64,000 bases of DNA from Ostreococcus lucimarinus CCE9901 (GCF_000092065.1 NC_009360.1:620001-684000); one strand, 5' to 3'. Numbered from the stretch's first letter, positions 54,795-64,000 are shown. The notes: generated by a model not told the origin, from the sequence alone. Translations and numbers: made by a program.

Positions 54795-55850
54795 CTATCG
54801 GTCGGTAGTCGCGAGACCAGAGCGAGACCACGAGTTGTAGCCCCCTCGCACGGTGAAAACCTTGCTGAAGCCCTGTTTGGCGAGCGCCTTGGCGAGCGCC
54901 TTGGCGGAGCCGCCGTTTTGGTCGAGCAAGATGACCTTTTTACCGCGGCTCACGCCACGAAGAGAAGCAATCTTGAGTGCCGCGACCTTTCCGGCGGCGG
55001 CGTTGGAGAACGCGCCGCTCTTCTCGATGCCACACACGAGAACGCGCTTGTTGGCGCCTCCCGGAAGCTGAACGGTGACTTCGGATCCGCGAGTATCGAC
55101 GATGACGGCGTTCTCGGAAAGAAGCATGTCGTACGCTTCGATCGGACGCAAGTCACCGCGATAACCGCGCGCGATGTCTGCCACCAACTTGAACACCACG
55201 GGCGCGAGGAGGTAGGCCAAAAAGAGTTCGCCAGCCGTCGTCGCCAACTCCTCTCCAGAGGCGTCTGCCAAATAATCCGCGACTTGTTGCGCGATCGGCA
55301 CCGTGGCGTCGAACACGATTTGCGCACCCTCCTCGAAAACCTTAGCGGCGGGCGCGATATCGACGCCTTGCGCCTTCAACGCGCTGTCCGCGGAAGAGAG
55401 AGCTTGGCCGCTCGCGCTCGACGCTTGCTTCAGCGCCTCGTCCGCCGCCGGAACGATCGCCCGTCCCGCGTACGCGCCGACCGCCTCACCGACCGGCGTC
55501 ACCGCCTTCACCGCGCGTTCCGCCACGGGCAAAACAACCGGCGCCGCCTCTTGCGCGAGTTCAACGCCTTGCGCGACGAGATCCGCGGCTTGCGAGAAAA
55601 CCGCCGTGGCCGCGTCCGCCGCGCTATCCGCCGCGTCCAACACCGCCGCGAGTCTATCGCTCACCTGTCCGGCGTGCGCCGCCCCGGCGTGGGTCATCAT
55701 CGTCAACGCCGTCAGCGTCGTCGTCGTCGTCGTCACCGCGCGCTTGTCGCTCGTCGACGCGCGCGCGACGACGCCGGATCTCTTTTCAGCCTTCGCGAAC
55801 GATTTCGTCGCGTTCGTCGCGCGCAGCGCGCATCGCGGCGCGGCGTACAT
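54795..55850 (-). CDS. CAS: Thylakoid calcium-sensing receptor CAS (rhodanese-like)
   Basis: Thylakoid membrane protein involved in calcium signalling, state transition and photoacclimation in plants and Chlamydomonas. The 351-residue product has a transit peptide (about 1-45), an Ala-rich luminal/helical part (about 60-180, SDRLAAVLDAADSAADAAT), one membrane segment (TAGELFLAYLLAPVVFKLVA, about 189-208), and a C-terminal rhodanese-like domain (about 220-335, AVIVDTRGSEVT and RGVSRGKKVILLDQNGG). The usual catalytic Cys is replaced by Asp in LLDQNGG, as expected for CAS, so no sulfurtransferase activity is predicted. The ATG at 55850 is used because the longer frame starts at GTG. A TTTAAATATA element lies about 170 bp upstream. 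Confidence 0.92.
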   Translation of the reverse strand: MYAAPRCALRATNATKSFAKAEKRSGVVARASTSDKRAVTTTTTTLTALTMMTHAGAAHAGQVSDRLAAVLDAADSAADAATAVFSQAADLVAQGVELAQEAAPVVLPVAERAVKAVTPVGEAVGAYAGRAIVPAADEALKQASSASGQALSSADSALKAQGVDIAPAAKVFEEGAQIVFDATVPIAQQVADYLADASGEELATTAGELFLAYLLAPVVFKLVADIARGYRGDLRPIEAYDMLLSENAVIVDTRGSEVTVQLPGGANKRVLVCGIEKSGAFSNAAAGKVAALKIASLRGVSRGKKVILLDQNGGSAKALAKALAKQGFSKVFTVRGGYNSWSRSGLATTDR

Positions 55851-56034
55851 CGTACTTGAAGACGCGCGTGTTATCACCGCTCACGGCGGCGTTCGCTCGG
55901 GTCGTGCGCGTCGGTCGCGCGCGCGTGCGGAAGTGGCGCGGCGCGCGCGGCGCGGTCGGATTAAAATCAGATATTTCCAGCCTGGCTGAGCGTGGCTGTC
56001 GTTGATTCGCGCACACGGGGTTTAAATATACACA

Positions 56035-56994
56035 CTACGAACCGACGGTCGGGTAATGAGATTTATCGATGCAGAAGACGCGACGCGCGTTGCGCGCGCA
56101 CGCTTCGGCGACGACGTCCACGCCGACGCCGTGCGCGCAGGCGATGATTTGAGCGACGCACACGATGTGCGCTGGCTCGCAACGGTCCTTGATCAGAGCG
56201 CCCGCGAACCACTTTTCCTTCTTGACGGGTTTCGGCCACGAGAGCGGCGGCGCGACGGCGGCGAAACCGGCGTGCGTGGGCTTGATCCCGCACCACGGGG
56301 CGTCGGTTTCGAGAACGATTCGATCGAGTGGAATCGTCTTCACCACGTCGAGGTTTTCTTGGGTCTTGAGCGAGCAGCCGTTGAGACCTATGAGGAGATT
56401 TTCGCGCGCGAGCACCGCGGCGGCTTCGCGCGCGCCGCCGGTGAAAGAGTGCACGACTCCCGCGGTGAATCTGTGCGCGTTGCGATCGATAATCTCCAAG
56501 AAATCGTCGCACGCGGCGCGCATGTGCAAGAACAGCGGCAACGACGTCGCCTCGGCGAGGGCAAACTGTTTTTCAAACATTTCCTTTTGCGTCGCCGCGT
56601 CGCAAAACTCGAGCCTGTCGTAATCCAATCCCATCTCCCCGATCGCCACGATCGTCCCGCTCGCCTTACCGTCGAGCGCGACTCGCTTCAACTTTTCCAA
56701 GTGCGCGTCCGCGCCGTCGACGTCGTCCGCGAACGCGCCGCACCTCGTCGGGTGCACGCCGCACGTCGCGTACAGCCTCGGCGCCGCGCCATCCTCCCGC
56801 GTTTCCCTCGCCAGCGCCACCGCCTCGCGCGCTTCCTCGAGCGTGCCCGCGGTGACGATGATATCGCTCACCCCCGCCTCGCGCGCGCGTCGCAGCACGG
56901 CGCCCAAATCGTCCTCGTGCGCGCGTTTTCCGCGGTACACACCGCGAAACATCCCATCCGTCAAGTTCGCCCCGACGTCCACGTACGTCGCCAT
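56035..56994 (-). CDS. TATDN1: TatD-family metal-dependent nuclease (TATDN1)
   Basis: Metal-dependent 3'-5' deoxyribonuclease with a TIM-barrel fold. The 319-residue protein starts MATYVDVGANLTDGMF (first metal-site region), and has VGVHPTRCG-type sequence (TCGVHPTRCGAF), AIGEMGLDYDRL (about 121-132), HMRAACDDFLE, VVHSFTGG (about 185-192) and ETDAPWCGIKPTHAG, all with conserved metal or active-site residues. It is closest to the TATDN1 branch. The ATG at 56994 has a good context (GGCATGGCG). An earlier in-frame ATG at 57075 would add 27 Arg/Ala-rich residues, a possible transit peptide. It is divergent from the J-domain gene. Confidence 0.93.
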   Translation of the reverse strand: MATYVDVGANLTDGMFRGVYRGKRAHEDDLGAVLRRAREAGVSDIIVTAGTLEEAREAVALARETREDGAAPRLYATCGVHPTRCGAFADDVDGADAHLEKLKRVALDGKASGTIVAIGEMGLDYDRLEFCDAATQKEMFEKQFALAEATSLPLFLHMRAACDDFLEIIDRNAHRFTAGVVHSFTGGAREAAAVLARENLLIGLNGCSLKTQENLDVVKTIPLDRIVLETDAPWCGIKPTHAGFAAVAPPLSWPKPVKKEKWFAGALIKDRCEPAHIVCVAQIIACAHGVGVDVVAEACARNARRVFCIDKSHYPTVGS

Positions 56995-57179
56995 GCCGCG
57001 CGGCGCGGCGCGCGCGCGACCTTCGCTCGCGCCCCCGCGCGCGCTCGCGCACGCGAACCGCGCGCACGCGCGCATGTGAAGCGCGGCGCGAGCGAGACCG
57101 TTACGCAGCACATCGCGACGCACCGACGTCGCGCCGCGTCGCGTCGCGCGTCGCGTCGCGTCGCGCGCGTCGAGGCGGC

Positions 57180-57905
57180 ATGCGCGCGATCGCGAGCCAC
57201 GCGCTCGGCGCGCGCGCGCGATGCGTGCGCGCGCGCGCGTCGCGCGAGGACGCGTTCGGTGACCGGAGACGCGATGCCACGTCATCAGCACATTCAAACG
57301 ATACGAAGAAACGACGCGCGCGCGACGACGCGCGACGCGCGACGACGGCGCCGACGGAGGTGCTGTCGCCGTACGTCGTGCTGAACGTGCCGCGGGACGC
57401 GACGACGACGGAGCTGAAGATTGCGTTTCGAAAGATGGCCAAGGCGACGCATCCGGATTCGAGCGGCGACGCGGACGCGAGCGGGACGGCGTTTCGACGC
57501 GCGCACGCCGCGTATGAGGTGCTCACGGATGACGTGCGAAGAAGCATGATCGACGATGGAATCGTGGATACGTGTCATGGGTTCTCGTTCGTCGAGGGAG
57601 AGATTCGCACGTCGTTGGATTACGCGAAGCGCTCGGGGGCGCCTTTGAAAAAGTCAACCGCCGCGGCGCGCGAGCGTCGACGTCGACGGAAGAAGACGAA
57701 AGTCAAAGCGAGCGCGTGGGAGGAAAAGGTGATGTTTTCGCCGAAGAATCGAGACGAGCTCGTGAAAAAGTGGCACCTCGAGCGATGGAATCGCGGATGG
57801 CGGATGTGGTGCCAGGCGTGGTTCGCGCTTCTGACTTTCGGCGCGCCCGTCGGCGTCGCCTACGCGCTCGCGTTCGCCCATCAATTCGCGATCGCGCCGC
57901 ACTGA
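57180..57905 (+). CDS. J-domain (DnaJ-like) membrane protein
   Basis: A 241-residue protein. The N-terminal 60 residues are Arg/Ala-rich (possible plastid or mitochondrial presequence). The J domain runs from about residue 63 (LSPYVVLNVPRDATTTELKI) to 120, with the HPD tripeptide in KATHPDSS that stimulates Hsp70 ATPase. A basic linker (RERRRRRKKTKVKA) follows, then WxxxW-rich sequence and a C-terminal membrane helix (WFALLTFGAPVGVAYALAFA). It lacks Gly/Phe and zinc-finger regions, so it is a type III J-protein. Likely an organellar membrane-anchored co-chaperone. Confidence 0.88.
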   Translation: MRAIASHALGARARCVRARASREDAFGDRRRDATSSAHSNDTKKRRARDDARRATTAPTEVLSPYVVLNVPRDATTTELKIAFRKMAKATHPDSSGDADASGTAFRRAHAAYEVLTDDVRRSMIDDGIVDTCHGFSFVEGEIRTSLDYAKRSGAPLKKSTAAARERRRRRKKTKVKASAWEEKVMFSPKNRDELVKKWHLERWNRGWRMWCQAWFALLTFGAPVGVAYALAFAHQFAIAPH

Positions 57906-58104
57906 CGCCGAGCGTCAGCGCGAACGGAGCGCGTGTACATTAAATCAAGAATTCAAGACCATCTCGAGCGAACGAGCTCTTCCCTCTTGTTGTTGTAACA
58001 TTGACTTCGCGAAGTCGCCGAGCGCCGCAGCCGTCGCGTCGCGACCGCGACGCCTCGCGTCGCCGCGCCACACCACCTCGCACCGCGCGCGCGCGCCATC
58101 GCGG

Positions 58105-59979
58105 ATGACCGCGAAGGCACTCACGCGCGCGCTCGACGGCGACAGCGATTCGGACGACGCGAGTGCCGCGCGCGCGACGGCGTCGAACGATGAGGCGCTT
58201 TTGAGCTCGCTGCAACAAATCGCGACGAAACTGCGCGTGTCGCGCACGCAGTTCGCCGAGTACTGTCGCGCGCGCGCGGAAGAGCTGGATGACATCTCGT
58301 CCGACGGCGTCACGGCTGCCGTGGAGGCGTGCGAGCGGTTAAAGACGGGAAAAGACGGCGCGTTTGAGGACGTGGCGAAAGGGCTGGCGCGAACCGCGCG
58401 AGCGCTCGAGCAAGCGAAGGTCGACGCCGCGGCGACGGCGAACGCGATAGAGTCGGAGTTGGAGGGGGAGAAGAAGAGTGTGGTAACGGTGACGCGGGAC
58501 GAGGACATGGATGACGCGACGGTGGAGGACGCGGGCGAGACGACGGCGACGGCGACGGCGACGGGAGCGCCGAAGACGTCGGATTTCACGGAACGCGCCA
58601 AGTACATCCCGATGCGATTGACGCCCGAGGAGAGGAAGGCGTTGCGATTGTTAGAAGCAGCGTTGCACGTGAGCGAGTACACAGACGTGGTTGATGTGTT
58701 TTCTTATAAATCGAAAACGCAGCGCATCACGAGACAGCTGAAGGAGATTTGCGCGATCATGTGCGGCCTAGTTGTCGCCACGGACTATCGTGCGGGACAA
58801 AAGCTCATCATAGACAAGGAATTCAAGGATAACGAAGAGTTCTTTCAGTACGTGTTCGAGATCGGACGGCGACACAAGGTTATGAATCCAGAGAAGATGC
58901 GAACCGAATACGGGAAGCTCGTATTCTTGTTACAAGATTCTCAGAGTCCAGACGTTCAAGAGTTGCTCGATTTCAAGCTCGTCAAACCTTTGAAGACGGT
59001 TTACACGTTTTTGAAGGAGCGCGGGGGTGAAAGTTTGCTTGCCGATAGCCTCATGGAAACGGCAACGTCGGAGATCATGCACGAAGGTTTGCCGCGTCAC
59101 GAGGTGCAAAAGATGATCAAGAAGAAAGAACGCGCGAGAGAAGTCATCGCGAGCAAGTACTCCTCGGTCTCGCTGAGCAAGGAAGACGTCCTACAGTGTT
59201 TGTACTCCGTCAGTGATAACAACGCGTATTTGCGATTCAATCGCGATCCCGTTGATCGAATGCTTGAGATGTTGACGACGCACTTTGATCCGTCAACTCC
59301 GGAAAAAGGATACGGTTTGGGCATCACGATGGGCATGGGCGGCGCGCGTTTAAGTCACAATCACCAGCGTCAATACACGTATTGCGCGCAGTCGATGACG
59401 CTTTGGCGCGAAGTTTTAAACGACATGTTTAGACTTTGGTACCTCGCAGAGAGCGATTTACTATGCGAAGGTAATCGTTATTCGCTCTCCAATACCGGCC
59501 AAGGCTTGAACCGAGTTCAACACTGCCCGCGAGTCGGCAAGGCGATGTATGGCGTCTTGGCGACGTGCCAGCAAAAGTGTGGCGGATGGGTCGGGAGCTC
59601 GGTCGTGCACCTCGGGGACCACAACGTGCCTAACGCCTTGGTCTTCATCGACAAGTACAGTCAAGTCTCGCGGATTCTCAACCCGATCGTCCTCGTCATC
59701 CAAGAGCTTCCGAACCTAGCCAAAGACCCGGGTCTCAAGGCATACATCGATACTCAATTCGGTAGCGTCGAGGCGTGTCAAAAAACCATTCTCGCCGATT
59801 TCTTCAGGCACGGTTTCGACGGCAGTGGCAGCGATAACTTCTTCGACGCCGGCTCGTGCATCGACGGCCGTCTCACGTCGGCGTGGAACTGGTGCTCGAA
59901 AATAGAAAAGAAGTCATACTACCCGGTTTTCAAGCTCGCCGGTTTCTCCGGTTTCGACGGCGGCGACTTTAGATCATGA
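58105..59979 (+). CDS. UPF0652/DUF2009 family protein
   Basis: A 624-residue protein. The N-terminal 170 residues are variable and partly acidic with a helical TATATATG stretch. From about residue 180 the conserved DUF2009/UPF0652 region begins (RLLEAALHVSEYTDVVDVFS) and continues to the C-terminus, with FRLWYLAESDLLCEGNRYSL, GQGLNRVQHCPRVGKAMYG and HLGDHNVPNALVFIDKYSQV as conserved blocks. The family is widespread in eukaryotes but has no assigned function that I know of. The stop codon overlaps the ATG of a short spurious extension of the next frame. Cellular location cannot be predicted; no signal or membrane segment seen. Confidence 0.9.
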   Translation: MTAKALTRALDGDSDSDDASAARATASNDEALLSSLQQIATKLRVSRTQFAEYCRARAEELDDISSDGVTAAVEACERLKTGKDGAFEDVAKGLARTARALEQAKVDAAATANAIESELEGEKKSVVTVTRDEDMDDATVEDAGETTATATATGAPKTSDFTERAKYIPMRLTPEERKALRLLEAALHVSEYTDVVDVFSYKSKTQRITRQLKEICAIMCGLVVATDYRAGQKLIIDKEFKDNEEFFQYVFEIGRRHKVMNPEKMRTEYGKLVFLLQDSQSPDVQELLDFKLVKPLKTVYTFLKERGGESLLADSLMETATSEIMHEGLPRHEVQKMIKKKERAREVIASKYSSVSLSKEDVLQCLYSVSDNNAYLRFNRDPVDRMLEMLTTHFDPSTPEKGYGLGITMGMGGARLSHNHQRQYTYCAQSMTLWREVLNDMFRLWYLAESDLLCEGNRYSLSNTGQGLNRVQHCPRVGKAMYGVLATCQQKCGGWVGSSVVHLGDHNVPNALVFIDKYSQVSRILNPIVLVIQELPNLAKDPGLKAYIDTQFGSVEACQKTILADFFRHGFDGSGSDNFFDAGSCIDGRLTSAWNWCSKIEKKSYYPVFKLAGFSGFDGGDFRS

Positions 59980-60068
59980 TTAGACAAATCGAGCACCACA
60001 AAAACGCTTTTTTAACGAAACGAAGACGCTGCATCGAGTTAGTTACGGCCCTCACACCGCCTCGCGCG

Positions 60069-60776
60069 ATGTTCGCCGCGCGCGCGGCCGCGCCGCGCGC
60101 CCCGCGCGCGACGCACGCATCGCGCGCGTCGTTCGCGCGCGCGTCGCTCGAGAAAACGCCCGATTTCACCGCACAAAAGCGCAAGCGCGTCAGCTTCATG
60201 CCTCGACTTCTCGACAACAACCGCGCGAAGCATCTCACGTCAGACATCCAGACGTGGCAGCGGAACGTGCAGCGCGATATCAGCGCCGTGGAGACGGTGC
60301 GGTTCGGCGACGATTGCTTCGTCGGGGAAGGCACGGAAATATTCGCCGAACCCGGGCGGGACGTGGCGCTCGGGGACGGCGCGCGGGTGGCGGCGCGCTG
60401 CTTCATTCACGGACCGTGCGCGATCGGGGCGCGCGCGTCGTTGAACGCGAACGCGCATATCGAGGGAGGAGCCGTCGGGGTGACGATCGGGGACGACACG
60501 CGGATCGGGCCGAGGTTTTCGGCGTTCGCGTTTAATCACGTCTTCGACGACCCTGAGACGAATATTCGCGAGCAGGGCGTGACGAGTCAGGGGATAACGA
60601 TAGGAAAAGATGTTTGGATAGGTGCGAGCGTGTGCGTGACTGATGGAGTGCACATTGGAGATCATTCGGTCGTGGGCATGGGTTCCGTGGTGACTCGAGA
60701 CGTGGAACCCTACGCCGTCGTCGCCGGAAATCCGGCTCGAGTGATTCGGTATAGAAAGCGCCCACCGCCCAAGTAG
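60069..60776 (+). CDS. Hexapeptide-repeat O-acyltransferase-like protein
   Basis: A 235-residue protein with an Arg/Ala-rich presequence (about 1-35) and a left-handed beta-helix made of hexapeptide repeats: VRFGDDCFVGEGTEIFAEPG (about 78-97), GPCAIGARASLNANAHIEGG, ITIGKDVWIGASVCVTDGVH and IGDHSVVGMGSVVTRD. NHVFDDP carries the likely catalytic His. The C-terminal GNPARVIRYRK is typical of maltose/galactoside acetyltransferase-like enzymes. The acceptor is unknown. Organellar location is inferred from the N-terminus. I use ATG 60069 because the open frame's first ATG overlaps the previous stop codon. Confidence 0.87.
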   Translation: MFAARAAAPRAPRATHASRASFARASLEKTPDFTAQKRKRVSFMPRLLDNNRAKHLTSDIQTWQRNVQRDISAVETVRFGDDCFVGEGTEIFAEPGRDVALGDGARVAARCFIHGPCAIGARASLNANAHIEGGAVGVTIGDDTRIGPRFSAFAFNHVFDDPETNIREQGVTSQGITIGKDVWIGASVCVTDGVHIGDHSVVGMGSVVTRDVEPYAVVAGNPARVIRYRKRPPPK

Positions 60777-60833
60777 ACGGCGGGAGTCGAGTCGATTGTC
60801 ACACAAGTAGCGGTGAAGTGTATTAAAAGTAAA

Positions 60834-63545
60834 CTAGCGCCTTCCTCGTCCTCTTCCACGCCCTCCGCCGCCGCTGCGTCCTCCGCTACGTCCTCCGCTA
60901 CGTCCTCCTCCGCGACCACCGCCGCGTCCTCCTCCGCGACCTCCGCCGCGTCCTCCTCCGCGTCCGCCACCGCGATCACCACCGCCGCGACCGGCGCCGC
61001 CGCGACCGCCTTTCTTTTTAGTTTCTTTCCGTTCTTTTCTGATTTGTTCCGCAGATTTGAGTTCGTTGTACGCGGGCGCCGCGGCGTCGACGCCAAAGAC
61101 GCTCTTCGATTCCTTTGCCTCGGATCCCTTCGTGTGCCAACCCTTCTTGAAGCGCGTAGAATCCACAAAAGAGCGCTTGTTCACCGTCGCTTCGTCTTCC
61201 ATTGAACCAGTCGCGGTTATGGATTTGTGTGTCCGCGCTGCCCACTTCTTGTACGTCGCGCCAGCTTCCGCCGCGTTGACGCGCTGTCCGGCTTCGTTTT
61301 TCAGACGCTTTCCGCCGCGCTTGAGATCGATTTCGTCTCTGTTGATGTGGATGTAACGCTTCTTTCGGGCGTCCCAGTGGAAAAGCTTCTTTTGACGAGA
61401 TATTCCCTCGCCGTCTTCTTCGACTAAATCTAGTGTGGCGTCGTTCAGCGCGCCTTCTAAGCCTCGATCGCCGCCTTCGCGCGTAGTGAGCCCAAGTTCG
61501 GTGTGATTTACGGCGCGCGGCGCAGAGTCCAGGAAAAACTCTTGGTCGCGGAATTTCCCGGTGTTGAAAGCATCGTCACCTGCTGTGGCGAGGGTCTCGT
61601 AATCCGCGCCGCCATCATCGTCGGATTCCTCTTGCGCGTCTACGTCAAGAATGGGATCATCTTCCCCTAGCGGGCGCAACGCGCGAGCCGAACCATCCTT
61701 GCCTTCGCGTTTCGCGCGAATAAACTTTTCATCCTTCAAGCGCTTCTGACGCATCGCGCTGCTCGTCTCGGTGATTTTGATCGTTGATGTCTTCGACGCG
61801 CTCGCGACTTCGGCTTCAAGAACAGTGGCTTGAGGGCGATATGCTTTTATGCTCGCCGTGATTTCGGCGAGCTTTTGCGTGTGCTCGTCTACGCCACCGC
61901 TTGCGCACAACAGTGGATGCGGTCCCGCAAGCACGAGAGGCTGCGCGCGACTCATCGATTCGCTTGATGCAGTCCCACGCGTCTTTTGGTACAGTCTATA
62001 AGCGTTATTCGCCGTGCGTTCCAAACCTTCAAATTCATCCTTCGCCTTCATCACCTCCCGCAGGCGATCGGTGAGCATGTCAAGCGCGCCGATGGGGCAG
62101 GTACCTATTATTGACGTAGCAGATTCTTCCGCTTTGCGCGCGATTTCAAGCGCCTCCTCAGTCGAACTCGGCGGTGCTTTCGACGCAGCCGCTATTTTGC
62201 GACCGAGAAACAAGTGCAAGTCAACTAAAAAACCGAGCTCTTCCTTGACGAGGAAGCTGTGCGCGTTACCGGTTCGACCGGCGCGCGCGACGCGACCAAC
62301 TCTGTGGACGAATAACTTGCCCTTTGCGGGGAAGTCGTAATTAATGACGTTGTCGAGCAAAGGAATGTCTATACCGCGCGCAGCGACGTCAGTGACCACG
62401 AGAACATCAGCCTTCTTCGCGCGAAACCTGCCCAGCGCCATTTTACGCGCCATCATGTCCATCGACCCATAAATGCTCGAAACTTTAACGCCTTCGAATT
62501 CGAGTACGTTCTGCAACCACTCAACGTGGTGTCTTGTCGACGCAAAAACCACAGTCTGTTGCCGTTTCGGGATGACTTCGCGAAGCATGTACAACAAAGC
62601 AGCGACCTTTTCGTCGCTTCGCATCAACACAAAGGACATGCGCAAATCAGATGAAATTTTCATCTCAGCGTCGAGGCGCACGACTTCGGGCTCGCGCAGT
62701 CCCACGCGCACAAACTCTGCTAACGCGCTCGGTAGCGTCGCCGAGAACAAAAGTGTCTGCCTGACATCCGCCACAGAGTTCATGATTTGTTTCAACTGGT
62801 CTGCGAAACCCATCTCTAAAAGTCGGTCTGCTTCATCGAGGACGACGTGACACACCGTTCGAAGAGTGAACGCCTTAACTTCATCGATATGATGCAACAG
62901 ACGACCGGGCGTTGCGACGATGACATCTGGGTTGTTGCTCAAATCTGCGAATTGGGCCTCCATGGAATCTCCCCCGACGAGCGCCGCGACGCGCAAATCC
63001 GTAAACTTGGCCAACTCTTTCGCAAACTTGAACGTCTGCAACGCCAGCTCGCGCGTGGGTGCCAATATCACGCACCGCGCGCCAGCTTTCAAGCTATGCG
63101 TCCTGAGTTTACTCAACACTGGTATCAAAAACGCCGCCGTTTTCCCGCTCCCCGTGCGCGCCATGGCGACGACGTCCCGTCCCTCCAACGCCGGCGGTAT
63201 TGCCTTTCGCTGAATCGGCGTCGGCACGCGATAACCCTTGCGCTTGACGGCTCGAAACACATCTGGTAGTATGTCCATCGATTCAAATCCCCCGGAAGAC
63301 TTCTTCTTCTTCGCCTCAGCGGCTTTCCGACGTCCCGTCAGCGCCTCCACGCGCTCGAATCCAAAGTCCACGTGCCCATCCGCGGCGATGCCCTCCTCCG
63401 CCTTCGCGTCCGCGTCCGACGCGCCACGCGGTGCCTTGGCTTTCGGTTTCTTGCCCTTGCTCGTCGTCTCGGCGCCTCGCGCGTCGTCGCGCGGCGGTTT
63501 TGAACGCGCCGGCGGCGCGCCGGTGGCGGCTGCGCGCGCGCCCAT
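60834..63545 (-). CDS. DBP10: DEAD-box RNA helicase DBP10/DDX54
   Basis: Nucleolar helicase needed for 60S ribosome assembly. The 903-residue protein has: Q motif (FESMDILPDVFRAVKRKGYR, about 87-106), motif I ARTGSGKTAAF (about 131), Ia PTRELALQ, II VLDEADRLLEMGF (about 235), III SATLP, IV/V DVAARGIDIPLLDNVINYD, and VI HRVGRVARAGRTG (about 420). The C-terminal half includes the DBP10CT region (FHWDARKKRYIHINRDEIDL, about 717-736) and a Lys-rich stretch. It ends in RGGG repeats (about 855-903). Helicase motif VI with the VGRVARAG variant is characteristic of DDX54. The N-terminal 80 residues are Lys-rich. All motifs intact. The ATG at 63545 follows a long GC-rich promoter. Confidence 0.97.
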   Translation of the reverse strand: MGARAAATGAPPARSKPPRDDARGAETTSKGKKPKAKAPRGASDADAKAEEGIAADGHVDFGFERVEALTGRRKAAEAKKKKSSGGFESMDILPDVFRAVKRKGYRVPTPIQRKAIPPALEGRDVVAMARTGSGKTAAFLIPVLSKLRTHSLKAGARCVILAPTRELALQTFKFAKELAKFTDLRVAALVGGDSMEAQFADLSNNPDVIVATPGRLLHHIDEVKAFTLRTVCHVVLDEADRLLEMGFADQLKQIMNSVADVRQTLLFSATLPSALAEFVRVGLREPEVVRLDAEMKISSDLRMSFVLMRSDEKVAALLYMLREVIPKRQQTVVFASTRHHVEWLQNVLEFEGVKVSSIYGSMDMMARKMALGRFRAKKADVLVVTDVAARGIDIPLLDNVINYDFPAKGKLFVHRVGRVARAGRTGNAHSFLVKEELGFLVDLHLFLGRKIAAASKAPPSSTEEALEIARKAEESATSIIGTCPIGALDMLTDRLREVMKAKDEFEGLERTANNAYRLYQKTRGTASSESMSRAQPLVLAGPHPLLCASGGVDEHTQKLAEITASIKAYRPQATVLEAEVASASKTSTIKITETSSAMRQKRLKDEKFIRAKREGKDGSARALRPLGEDDPILDVDAQEESDDDGGADYETLATAGDDAFNTGKFRDQEFFLDSAPRAVNHTELGLTTREGGDRGLEGALNDATLDLVEEDGEGISRQKKLFHWDARKKRYIHINRDEIDLKRGGKRLKNEAGQRVNAAEAGATYKKWAARTHKSITATGSMEDEATVNKRSFVDSTRFKKGWHTKGSEAKESKSVFGVDAAAPAYNELKSAEQIRKERKETKKKGGRGGAGRGGGDRGGGRGGGRGGGRGGGRGGGRGGGRSGGRSGGRSGGGGRGRGRGRR
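60842..61010. repeat. RGGG-encoding tandem repeat
   Basis: Short 9-18-bp units built on CCTCCGCCGCGTCCTCCTCC, read on the minus strand as GGGR/GRGG units at the C-terminus of the DBP10 protein. Confidence 0.85.
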
Positions 63546-63837
63546 CGCGCGCGAACGCCGCGCCGTGAGCGACGACGAGCGCGATTGCGCGTCTGCGCGC
63601 CCTAAAACGCGCGCGGGCTCGCGCGAGAAGGACGCGCGACGGCGCGGTCGCGGACGAGCGAGGTTGGTTGTGGCGCGAGAACTAACGCGAGGTTGGTTGC
63701 CGAGTTTCGCGACGGCGAACGCGAGCGGTGACGGCGCGTTTCTTTGAATTGACGCTCACTCACAACGACTACTAAGATAAAATATGCGGTGTCGGCGCGA
63801 CTAGTACACGAAATCAATCATCTACGATTCTCGGCGC
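63546..63837. promoter_or_regulatory. Intergenic/promoter region upstream of DBP10
   Basis: 292 bp. The half next to DBP10 is GC-rich; the part around 63740-63830 is AT-richer and includes ACTACTAAGATAAAATATG, and should hold the DBP10 promoter or the 3' end of the edge gene. No gene seen. Confidence 0.4.
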
Positions 63838-64000
63838 TCACTTTGCGGCGTCGGCCTTTCCCGAATCCTTCGGTTTTTCGTTCTCCTTGTCCGTATCCTT
63901 CTCCGCGTCACTCGCTCCCGGGGCATCCAGGGCGCGCTCGCGTTCCTTGTTCGTCGCCTTGTTGTTGATCAAGTCGTGCAGAGCGATGACTGAACGAATC
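63838..64000 (-). CDS. C-terminal end of a partial gene (edge of window)
   Basis: The last 53 codons of a frame that enters from the right edge; stop TGA at 63838-63840. The readable part begins IRSVIALHDLINNKATNKER and continues with a Lys/Glu/Asp/Ala-rich tail. The helix pattern looks like the end of an alpha-solenoid or PCI-type subunit, but there is too little to name it. Confidence 0.55.
   Translation of the reverse strand, partial: IRSVIALHDLINNKATNKERERALDAPGASDAEKDTDKENEKPKDSGKADAAK

Noticed and set aside
1-64000. Bacterial, organellar or viral origin of the window, or integrated virus/transposon
   Set aside because: Spliceosomal introns in PRPF3, a split nuclear tRNA-Leu, plant-type nuclear genes and uniform composition argue for nuclear algal DNA. 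No integrase, transposase, terminal repeats or viral structural genes seen.

Overview
The window is nuclear DNA of a very compact, GC-rich eukaryote. The proteins point to a picoplanktonic green alga of the Mamiellales, most likely Ostreococcus or a close relative; this is an inference from gene content and style, not from a database match. Supporting signs are near wall-to-wall genes on both strands, intergenic gaps often under 200 bp, almost no introns, plant-type genes (SnRK1 kinase, thylakoid CAS protein, PDZ-rubredoxin, plastid LepA, mitochondrial lipoyl synthase), a plant-type tRNA-Leu(AAG), algal UGUAA poly(A) signals, and Arg/Ala-rich transit peptides. Only the PRPF3 gene and the tRNA are clearly split.

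Layout. 0-11 kb: lipoyl synthase, a possibly myristoylated NTF2-like protein, a dual-specificity phosphatase, a 946-residue coiled-coil protein with an upstream ORF, tubulin cofactor C converging on a Cys-rich protein, a small low-complexity protein, a NO66-type JmjC oxygenase and a split tRNA-Leu. 11-27 kb: translation elongation factor eEF3, a CHD1-type remodeler, an amino-acid transporter, a secretory hypothetical, a protein with BRCT-like regions, DNMT2, a tiny membrane ORF and a plastid PDZ-rubredoxin. 27-41 kb: a polynucleotide-kinase-like P-loop protein, a small membrane protein, a three-part plastid membrane fusion, a Lys/Ala-repeat protein with CURT1/CAAD-like membrane segments, PRPF3, SnRK1 alpha, malic enzyme and EMC10. 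41-54 kb: a plastid YtxH-like protein, LepA, a triple-KH protein, a type I membrane protein head-to-head with an MFS transporter, ATG3 and FGAM synthase. 54-64 kb: a coiled-coil protein, CAS, TATDN1, a J-domain membrane protein, a UPF0652 protein, a hexapeptide acyltransferase, the DEAD-box helicase DBP10/DDX54 and a gene cut by the window edge.

The genes are mostly unrelated housekeeping functions. There is no operon, phage, transposon or CRISPR array, and I see no evidence of an undescribed multi-gene system. The most interesting signals are a recurring upstream element (ACTGTTTAC[C/G]CATACG) at several genes, including a 70-bp tandem duplication of it; a canonical PCNA-interaction box at the C-terminus of the CHD1 protein; unusual plastid protein architectures at 28.9-33.1 kb; eEF3 outside fungi; and a structured element inside the first PRPF3 intron.

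Start codons are inferred. Where the longest open frame began at a non-ATG codon, I chose the first plausible in-frame ATG and said so.
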